This document shows, piece after piece, positions 56,024-64,000 of a stretch of 64,000 bases of DNA. The stretch comes from Arachnopeziza araneosa (Eukaryota > Ascomycota > Leotiomycetes > Helotiales > Arachnopezizaceae), in assembly GCA_003988855.1 (NCBI GenBank), contig QYAI01000104.1, forward strand, positions 62,001 through 126,000, in the 5' to 3' direction. Every line of letters begins with the position of its first letter. Position 1 is the stretch's first letter. A program made the position numbers and the translations under genes. The notes beneath the pieces are model-generated. The model was not told where the DNA came from, did no database searches, and worked only from the letters and a program-made list of their open reading frames with translations.

Positions 56024-59000
56024 TCAAACCAATGCACCTCTCCCACCAACCCTCAGCAAGGCTTCCTTTTGCTCTGCATCCGTTTCTATAGTTGGTAAAT
56101 TCTTGACTCCCTCTCCACCGGGCGCTTTAATGAAGTCGATTCCGACCAGGTAGGCTAGATACCTTCCAATTATTGCCTCATCTACGTATCCGCCACTCGA
56201 CAAATCCTCGCCTGTGAAAACGGCGTCAGATGTTAGCGCGCTGGCGGCGTTGACATCAGACATTTCGGGAGCGATAGTGTCTGCTGGAAGATCGGTGGTA
56301 GCAAAGTGATAAAGAGGCATCCTTATATTCGTTAGTGTATAGAATGGGAGAGAAAGGGGAACTTACAGAGCGTGTTGTTCTCTTGCAGGAGAATCATCTG
56401 CGGCATAAGCTTCGAGCTTCTGCTTCCACACAGAGTATTCTACCTCCGGCACTTCATACCCGTAGGTTTCTAGAGCGGAAAGATACTGGGAAAATGTTAA
56501 TCTTGGATGGCTCGTAACTTGCGCGACCCCAAGAGGTGTCACTGGCGGAGTCAGGGCTGAAGCTATCACCACACGCGCAACGTGATCAACCGGTACCATG
56601 TTCACCGTATTGGAGATCCGAGGACGGCACGAGAGTTGAATACAGCCCTTTGCCATACGAATTAGGAAATCATCTGTGTTTGTCGTTCCAGATGTTTTGT
56701 CTCCTGTTACGTATCCGGGGCGGATAATGGTTCCTTGCAAGCCACGCACACCCGCTGCGCGAACGAGGTATTCGGCGACCCATTTCGACTGACCGTAGCC
56801 TGTTCCCAAACCTGTTGCTGAACCGGATAGATCATCGGTTTCAAGTACAGGATGGCCTGATTGGGATTGTTTCACGAAGTACTCTGTATCTAAAACCGAG
56901 GTGGAAGAGACAAATGATAACGTTTTAGGAATGCCTGTTGCACACAGAGAGAGAATGTCGAGTGTTCCCTGGACATTGGCAGGTTTGAGATTTTTATAAG
57001 GATATACCCAATGGACTTGCGCTCCATTATGTATGATCACATTAACCTTCTGAGAGAGTTCTGACCAAATAGCATCTGTGAGTCCAAGCTTGGGCTCTCC
57101 TAAAGATCCAGTTACGCATGTTATACGTGACGACCACGATGGGTTCCAGACACCATAGGCACGAGCTGATGCTTCAACACGTGCGAGTGCTTTCGCTGAG
57201 TCGATAGCGCGAACATGAGCTATAATAGAAATTGGTTGCGGACGGGTAAGGAGGTCTCGAAGGAGGTAAGCTCCTAGGAAACCTGATGCGCCTGTGAGTA
57301 AAACTGTTAATGGGGTAGTTGGAACAATTGGAGAAGCTGATGGAAAGGTCGCGGGGAGTATTGTTAAGAGAGATTTGGCATCAGAAGCGTAGCTTTCGAC
57401 GGTCTCTGTGGTACTTGAAACCGAGTTCGGAGATGAGAGGCGTTGATCAATTTGAGACGCAAAACCTTTCAATGTGGGATTTTGGAAGATGACGCTCATA
57501 TTTATATTCAGCCCAGTCCACTTGCGATTGACTTTGAAGAGCATTTGCTGGGCAAGAATAGAATGACCACCAATATCGAAAAATGAGTCATTTGGACTGA
57601 TCGAGCGTTCATCAATAGTGGGAATTAATGATCCCCAAAGGCTTGCTACTTCCTTCTCAGTGAGAGATAGATCAGCCATATGACCAGTGGGTCTAGCTGC
57701 GGCCAATTGAGCGGCATCTGGAAATGGAAGAGCCGGTTTGTCTTTCTTCCCATTAGGGTTGAGCGGGAATTTTTCCAGAGGGATTATGACGTCCGGAATA
57801 GCATACGACGGGAGCTTTGTCTTCAAGTATTTCTTAACGTTATCTCCCAACGGCCAAAATCTCCGTAGCCGTCCCTGAATACCTTCACCTGAGGTATCAT
57901 CATGTAAATTGTTCAACTCCAGCCACTTTGCCCATTTTTGCATATCTGGTACGATATAGCTCACAAGTGTTTGTTCTTCGTCTTTGTTTCTTCGAACTAG
58001 AGTGAGGTTGTCTAAAATCATATCGTGGTCTGACAAATATTTATCAATTTCGCCAAGTTCAATTCTGAATCCGCGAATTTTGATTTGATCATCTGCCCGA
58101 CCAACACACTCGACATCTCCAGAGGGCATATATCTTCCCAAATCACCCGATTTGTACATGCGATCTCTGGGACCGAAATAAAATTCTCTCCAAGGTTCTT
58201 CAGATAGGGACTTTGCATTTTTCTTATCTTCTTCCACCCACTTGGCATTATCGACGAACCAGCTGTCGACAAATTTGGATTTCGTCAACTCGTCACTTCC
58301 AAGATAACCTTCTGCCAATCCAGCTGCTCGGACGTAGATTTCCCCAATTTCTCCAACGTTGCAAATGCGATTTCTATTCTCTCGGTCCACGACAAGGAGC
58401 TGGACATCTTTCATCCCTTTTCCAGTAGGGATAATATCACCTAATTTTTCCAGATGCTCTGGGTCCGAAGCTCGACTTCGAATCTCGTAAAAGCTGACTG
58501 CCCTTTGGGTTTCCGTGGTACCAAACATATTGACAATAAACACATTAGCTGCCAATCTCTGCATGGACTTGCAATCTCTCTTAATCAAGATATCTCCGAC
58601 AAAGAACGCATGATGCAAACATGGGAACTCTGCGCTTGCACCACCGACGAGAATTTGACCCATTGCAGGGGTGAGATGGGTGACAGTGGGCTCGTGCTCT
58701 CTCATCCACTCGGCGAGCCTCTCGTGTTGAATGTCATCCTTGGACGGTACAAGAAGCTGGGCGCCTAGGAATAACGGCGTGAAAATATCACGCTGAATAG
58801 GATCATGAGCTATACCTGAGAGCATGGTGAATTTGTCATCCCTTGTGAGGCGAAATCTCTCTGCCATCCAATCGAAATAATACGCCAAACTGTAATGCCT
58901 GCCTCGGACACCTTTTGGCCGTCCTTCAGATCCGGATGTGAATGATAGAGTGGGCGTTGAATCTGGTCCAACGACAACCCCAGGGCCATTTTCTCTAAGA

Positions 59001-59560
59001 GATAATTGCTCGGCCAAAACATCTTTTCCGTTCACAATACCACCAACAAGACTTCCGTCATCTCTCAGCTCTAGACCCGGGATCTCAGTCCTCAGATGCA
59101 AATTATCTTTGATGAAATCGCGGACTTTCTCGGTCAATTCTCCGGCTTCTCTCGCAGCTTTGTCAATCACAACCAAAGCCCTTGGTCTCGCCACATCAAG
59201 ATAGATATTTTGCCGGTCCGGTGGGTACGACGGATCAATAACCGAAAATATGGCCCCAGCTTTCAAAATTCCCATGACCGCAACTACTAAATCTACTCCC
59301 CGATAACTGTAAGACATAACTACCTCTCCTCGCTGGATCCCGGATTGCACCAGGTGGTGAGCCAGGATATTTGAAGCCTCATCGATCTGGCGGTAAGTAA
59401 ATTCTCTCCTCGGTGATGGTCCAGAAGCGGTCTCAATTACACAGAGTCTATCTGGGTGTGCTTTGGCATTTTTGGAAAAGATATCTTGAATTGCTCCGCG
59501 GAATGCGGACCAGTGAAGGTCTGTTGTAGGATCTGGCAGTTCTGGCCTTGTGGTAGCCAT
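56024..59560 (-). CDS. lys2: Alpha-aminoadipate reductase (Lys2, lysine biosynthesis)
   Basis: Two exons (59560-56367 and 56321-56024; intron 45 nt) give 1,163 residues. The enzyme activates alpha-aminoadipate with ATP, loads it on a phosphopantetheine arm and reduces it with NADPH to the semialdehyde in the fungal lysine pathway. Visible are LPDPTTDLHWSAF at the start of the adenylation domain, LSFTSGSEGRPKGV (about 210), GIAHDPIQRDIFTPLFLGAQ, NMFGTTETQRAVS, YKSGDLGRY and GRADDQIKIRGFRIELGEID. The carrier motif is FFDIGGHSILAQQM (Ser about 667) and the reductase domain has LLTGASGFLGAYLLRDLL (about 757) and the catalytic GYGQSKWVAEYL (about 925). SVNMVPVDHVAR-type sequence (TVNMVPVDHVARVV) and the C-terminal PLYHFATTDLP match Lys2. 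The protein begins almost at the adenylation domain, lacking the 200-plus N-terminal residues of yeast Lys2 (about 1,390 residues). An in-frame upstream extension to 59653 is short and unlike that domain. Confidence 0.9.
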
Positions 59561-60291
59561 TGTGGCAGTGTCCGGATCGAAGAGATTAAAACGAGGATGA
59601 TAGTATAATCTCCACAATCTCTCCTGGAGGGTATGATAGAAGATAATGGACAATCGTTCTGTGACGAAGTGCTAGTGAGCCCAAAAATGACTCTGAGTTG
59701 GGTGCGAAGGTCTAAGCGAATATGTAGATTTTGTTTGGCTTTTCCACGTAGTATATCAGGTGTAAACCAAGAACAATGCAGTCTGCGCAAGCGATTAGGA
59801 GAAACAAAAGCGATAATGTGACGGTGAAGAGGAAGGAAAAGGCAATGAGTAATTTCTTAACGAGGCGGTGATATATTTTGTCTTTTTTTCAGCCTTGCAG
59901 ACTTTTGTGCCGTCATCGGACCGTCACGTGCAAAACATCCGTGTCATCCCTGAAGGCGCGTAATCCCTTTCTGGGACCAAATTGTTCCATTCCGGCCAGA
60001 ATACCATCACCATCTGCCAATGCTTCGCCCTGCATAGCGCCTCTGTCTTGCTCTCTTCTCTTCTCTTCTTGTACTGTTAGTTTCTTTGACCTCTCCTCTC
60101 TCTACATTTCGGGTTTGCACAGTCAACGGGCTCATACTCGGGCATCCACGTCACCCCATTCGAATCAGGGGCATCTTCTTATTCTAGAGAACCAGCCTCA
60201 TAATACGGCAGTGGTTCCGCTTCCTCGAAATCGTTTAGGCTTCTAGTCTAAAATTACCCCATGTACAGCTTTTGATTTTGATATCTTCGCA
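59561..60291. promoter_or_regulatory. divergent promoter of lys2 and a membrane-protein gene
   Basis: A 730-bp region between two divergent starts. TGACTCT at about 59687, 130 bp upstream of the lys2 start, is one base from the Gcn4/CpcA consensus and is a reasonable candidate for amino-acid control. A CT-rich tract (60050-60100) lies before the right-hand gene. Confidence 0.4.
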
Positions 60292-62157
60292 ATGCCTATT
60301 CAACGGACCATATTCGGTCGACCGGTGCCCGTCATCCCACCTCGACGAATGGTTACTCTCCTCGCAACAATAGCTATGTTTGCAGTATGCACACTTGTAT
60401 TCACACTTCCAAATTCAATACCATCGGGGCCTTCTTTAGGCAGATTCACAGATCATAGAATCTCTCTTCCAAAGCTTCCAAAGCAACTCGCACCGAGTAT
60501 CCTCAATCCTTTCCGCCAGGCAGCGCACGCACCACGAATCCCAAAGAATAGTACAAACGGAGAGGTGTCTTGGTATAGCAATTGGAATTGGTTGAGTCCC
60601 TTCTCTTCATCGGTTACTCTGGACGAGAACCGCTCTTTGCTCCCACCTCTTGCCGAGAGGCCTCCGATCTACACATATTACGACCATACAATTCAAAAGG
60701 ATGAGCCAGGACTAAAGGATGCTGAAAATGCAATTTTAGTCACTTGGAGAAGAGCTTGGTGGGCACAAGGATTTAAGCCAATTATCTTAGGCCCCGCCGA
60801 GGCTATGAACAATCCACTTTACGCGGAACTGCAAACGAAAGATGTGGATGATGCATTGAAGGTTGAGCTATCCCGATGGTTGGCATGGGAGAAAATCGGG
60901 ACTGGAATGCTTTGTAACTATCTGCTGCTTCCGATGGGCGCGAACGAGGAATCTCTGCTGGCGTTTTTACGACGAGGAGAGTACCCAAAGCTGACCCGCT
61001 TCGACAAACTGGGAAGTGGATTGTTCGCTGGCTCGAAGATTGATATCACAACTGCGATCAAGCAAGCTCTTAAAAACGATGAACTTTTGAAATCCGCAAA
61101 AGATTTCATCAGCGCAGTTGCTCCAGACACTTTCGCCATCGAATCAAGGCACGGATCCCTGGCTTACTATGACACGACAACAATTCAGGACAAATACCCA
61201 AAGATCGCAGACGAAATTGTTGGAAAGGGAGCACAAGGACTGAAGGTGCTAAATAAACTTACGATTGCTCATCTTCATGGGACTTGGCAAAATAACTTCT
61301 CTAAAGGCATCGCAGTATTGAAGCCGCTTCCAGAACACATGTCATCAACAATCAAATCTGCCCTTCAACTTGCTGAGTTCCTGGCACAGTGCCCCGATTC
61401 GCCAATGCCATCCTCTTGCCCACCCAACCTTCGACATTGTAACCCCTGCGTCTCTACCCAACCCATGAAAATTTCTACACCGTCTGTCTACCGCAATACA
61501 ACCGGTCTCTACACCATTGGCACTGTTCCGCATCCTTACACCAATGCTCTTCTCACCTCATTCCATTCCGAGATTGATGTCGCATGGATACGCAGATCTT
61601 CCAAACGCGACCCTTGGCTTACAACACTTACCAAAGAGGTCTCTGGAACAGGAGTTTCTGGCGCACCTCGAGTCATCAAGTTCAAAGAGGCGGTGGCAAG
61701 TCAATATGGCACAGCTCATTCGCTCTGGATCACAGCTGAGAAAGATCTTCCTACAGACTTGGACTGGTATTTTGGCTTTATAATTCCTCGCAATGCAACA
61801 GATAATGGTAGATCTGAGACACCGGTTCCTGGACCTGAAAGGCGGCCTAAAGAGGTGAAAGATCCTAAAGATGGACCAGTACCGAATGCAGATGATGAAA
61901 AACGAGAAGAGGAGCTGTTGGAAATAGCCAAGGAGTTTGGTATCAGAAGAAGCAAGGAGGAGGAGGCTCTTAGAGGAGCAATCGAATCATGGAATCTTGC
62001 AGACACAGAAGCATGGAGATTTGCCAGAGCTTTTCTAGCAAGAGCCAGGGTAGAACGTTTAAAGTGGGAAGATGAAGAGAAAAAGTATGCCGGAGGCGCG
62101 GGTGCGGAACGAGGGAAAAGTGAAGGATGGGGAAGATGGTTTGATGATGAAAGATGA
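60292..62157 (+). CDS. Type II membrane protein, possibly a Golgi/ER glycosyltransferase-like protein
   Basis: A single exon of 621 residues starting MPIQRTIFGRPVPVIPPRRM. Residues about 20-40 form one membrane segment (VTLLATIAMFAVCTLVFTLP), giving a short basic cytoplasmic tail and a large lumenal part with sequons (NSTNG, NATDNG). Blocks such as PPIYTYYDHTIQ, ILVTWRRAWWAQGFKPIILG and GTGMLCNYLLLPMG occur early in the lumenal domain. Their arrangement recalls nucleotide-sugar-dependent transferases, but I see no clear DxD motif and do not assign a reaction. The C-terminus is a charged, probably coiled region (EEELLEIAKEFG). It is divergent from lys2. The gene looks intact and of ordinary composition. 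It is probably a conserved fungal protein of unknown function. Confidence 0.75.
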   Translation: MPIQRTIFGRPVPVIPPRRMVTLLATIAMFAVCTLVFTLPNSIPSGPSLGRFTDHRISLPKLPKQLAPSILNPFRQAAHAPRIPKNSTNGEVSWYSNWNWLSPFSSSVTLDENRSLLPPLAERPPIYTYYDHTIQKDEPGLKDAENAILVTWRRAWWAQGFKPIILGPAEAMNNPLYAELQTKDVDDALKVELSRWLAWEKIGTGMLCNYLLLPMGANEESLLAFLRRGEYPKLTRFDKLGSGLFAGSKIDITTAIKQALKNDELLKSAKDFISAVAPDTFAIESRHGSLAYYDTTTIQDKYPKIADEIVGKGAQGLKVLNKLTIAHLHGTWQNNFSKGIAVLKPLPEHMSSTIKSALQLAEFLAQCPDSPMPSSCPPNLRHCNPCVSTQPMKISTPSVYRNTTGLYTIGTVPHPYTNALLTSFHSEIDVAWIRRSSKRDPWLTTLTKEVSGTGVSGAPRVIKFKEAVASQYGTAHSLWITAEKDLPTDLDWYFGFIIPRNATDNGRSETPVPGPERRPKEVKDPKDGPVPNADDEKREEELLEIAKEFGIRRSKEEEALRGAIESWNLADTEAWRFARAFLARARVERLKWEDEEKKYAGGAGAERGKSEGWGRWFDDER

Positions 62158-62421
62158 AAGATGCGTGATCCTCTTTGTTTGAGAGTATAGAAGCAAATCA
62201 CGTAAAAAGTAGATACCTGGGACTGGCTGGAGTTTGGGCACTTTGCACGATATTATCACGTGTATTTCTATGTCGTAAAGACAATGAAACGTTGGAGTCA
62301 GTCCCGTCTTTCATCATGCCGTCAGGCATCATGTTAGTCTACTATTCCAATCAACGTCGTTATTCCTAAAACTTGTCTGTCCAAAAAGAACGCGCCAGCG
62401 TAAACAATTATCCAAGAAAGA

Positions 62422-63470
62422 CTAGGCATTTGCCTTCTCGACCAACTGGCGAGCAGTCTGGAGGAGGGCAGGATAAACAACAGTCATTTCCATCTCGCTG
62501 CTGTAGGCACCATACTGCTCTTGCGCCAACATGTCCTCAATATGTCGCTGAAGATTAAGCGCAGACTCCCTCGCCTCCTTAACTCGCACGAGGTCGTCAC
62601 TCACCTTCTTCTCACGACTGATGATCGCCTTCTCCGCGCTCTTGATAACCGCAAGTTCATCTTTAAGTTTCATCAATCCCTCGGCGGTACCCAGACCAGG
62701 AGCGACAAACATCGCCAGACCTTCGGGGGTCTCTATCGTAGAAATATTACAGAAGGTTCCCGAGACAGGCGACGCAAGAAGAGAGTGGATGTGGGCGTTC
62801 AGGAACCGGTCGCTCAGTTGTTGAGGGGTCATGTTCTTAGCGCCGGTGATGAGACCACAGCAGGTGGCGGTGCCACAGGTGCAGGTGAAGGGTTGAGCCA
62901 CTAGGATGATGCGTTAGCATGAGATGAATGTAAAAATGTAAGAAGAAAATAGATGAAATGGTACCGAGAGACCTACTGTTCCACTCGGTGCTTGGGTAGA
63001 AGAAAGTCAATTCATCACCTGGAGCAATTCCATTCGGGCCCGCAATAATAAGACGCGAAGAAGTATCAAAGATCTACTCAAGTAAGTCTATTTAATCCAA
63101 AATCTACGTGTTCCTTTTCGCTGAATACACGTCTCAACCCAGACAAACTGAGATGAAAAGGAACGGTCTTGACAACAAAATACAAAAACAAAAAAAACAA
63201 AAAACATACCACGCTTGGCTCACAAGAATGATTAACATAGAGGAGATCCGAATTCAAGTTGATATGCTCATTCTTACCAACTTGAACGGTGGCATAAGTT
63301 GGCTGGTCGGCTTCATCAGTCAACAAGGACTCCAGCTTAGCGACGATACCGAATGGTGCAACGTGGATCTTGGAGATGGCTTTGGATGTGTATTCAGCGG
63401 TTGTACCGATCACAACGGTAAGAATCTCACCGTGTGAGGGCTGGTTCCAGTGAGGTATTAGAGGAGCCAT
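62422..63470 (-). CDS. SET-domain protein with post-SET zinc cluster
   Basis: Three exons (63470-63210, 63073-62977, 62900-62422; introns of 136 and 76 nt) give 278 residues. The SET core is reduced to its end: LLYVNHSCEPSV (the NHSC motif of the cofactor and substrate site), then LIIAGPNGIAPGDELTFFYP with the conserved Tyr, and a post-SET cysteine cluster FTCTCGTATCCGLITGAK. The N-terminal half before NHSC is only about 75 residues, so the I-SET part is short. A helical C-terminus follows (LRV-type Lys/Glu-rich, KKVSDDLVRVKEARESAL). Such small fungal SET proteins are common and resemble protein lysine methyltransferases; the substrate is unknown. Intron 1 contains T-rich runs and is longer than the others in the window. 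Confidence 0.85.
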
Positions 63471-64000
63471 TGTTGATCAATGGATGGAGGAAGAGAGTTG
63501 CGGAACAAAAATCAGACGCAAATACCACGTCGTAAACACAAAACCCAAGATTCACGACAGGCGGTTCTATAGACGCGAAAGGCTTAGCGTGATTTAAGAG
63601 TGACGAGATTCATCAAATTCACTCAGACTCATTGTAATAGGTTTTGGAGAGATTCATTATCTTACCTTGTCAGGGCGATTTATTCTTGAAATGTTAGTAC
63701 ACCACAATCTCTTTGACTTCCAGCAATATCCACGTGTTTGGAGGCCTTTATCAGACAGTGTTCCTTGGAATTTTCATGGGAAATGTCGATATTGTTTAGA
63801 GACAAATATTAGGTTGCAATTGTCTGTCCAGCTTTAGAAACTTTGTAAGCTATCTCTTTTTAGCTCTAAGTAAAAGAGTTAGTAAAACTCCAGTTGTAGA
63901 GACAAGTAACACACTTACTCTCAATTTCTTGGAGGCGGGTCAAAAGTAAAACTCTTTTTTTTCGATAGCTAGAGGGAAAATACACGAATTTTGTTTTCTT
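63471..64000. other. upstream region of the SET-domain gene
   Basis: No gene recognised to the window end. AT-rich after 63,800. Confidence 0.45.

Noticed and set aside
60292..62157. Naming the type II membrane protein as a specific glycosyltransferase
   Set aside because: Topology fits, but no DxD motif or family-defining block could be identified by eye.

Overview
The window is nuclear DNA of a filamentous ascomycete (Pezizomycotina; a Leotiomycetes-like genome is my tentative guess). Genes are split by short introns of about 45-90 nt with GT-AG borders and CTAAC/CTGAT-like branch points. The gene content is also typical: Zn2Cys6 regulators, HET-domain proteins, a SUR7/PalI protein, an NmrA-like protein, and fungal-type alpha-aminoadipate reductase. 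There are no rRNA genes, no confident tRNA genes, no intact transposon and nothing prokaryotic.

Layout. 0-36 kb is accessory-looking. It holds a Q/P/G-rich protein cut by the window edge, a HET-domain gene killed by three nonsense codons (2.7-4.7 kb), a seven-helix membrane protein, an AIF-like flavoprotein and a divergent pair of Zn2Cys6 regulators (8.2-12.4 kb). Then follow a broken Clr5-ankyrin gene (13.7-17.5 kb), a SUR7/PalI protein, a tandem pair of unknown paralogues (23.9-25.3 kb), an NmrA-like protein and an aldo-keto reductase with a GC-AG intron. A cluster of incompatibility-type loci comes next: a 5'-truncated HET-associated pseudogene, an intact HET gene, a broken phosphotransferase-like gene and a further HET C-terminal relic (29.7-36.9 kb). 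Where an ancestral codon can be guessed, the nonsense codons mostly look like CAA, CAG, CGA or TGG changed by a single C-to-T (or G-to-A) step in CpA context. That is the signature expected of repeat-induced point mutation (RIP).

37-47 kb holds a small gene with three identical 14-residue repeats that differ at silent sites only, a third Zn2Cys6 regulator convergent with an old-yellow-enzyme gene, a 0.5 kb array of 62-bp repeats that flips orientation near one end, a DUF1993-type gene and a zinc-finger-like protein.

47.8-63.5 kb is the most interesting part. A 1,697-residue protein has the order adenylation - carrier - (2 TM - beta-helix domain) x3. This is the architecture of Pls/PosA enzymes, which make poly-amino acids such as epsilon-poly-L-lysine; a fungal member, VibA of Epichloe, is known. 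About 3 kb away on the same strand lies a lys2-type alpha-aminoadipate reductase of the lysine pathway, so a lysine-making step sits beside a candidate lysine-polymer synthetase. The block ends with a type II membrane protein divergent from lys2 and a SET-domain protein.
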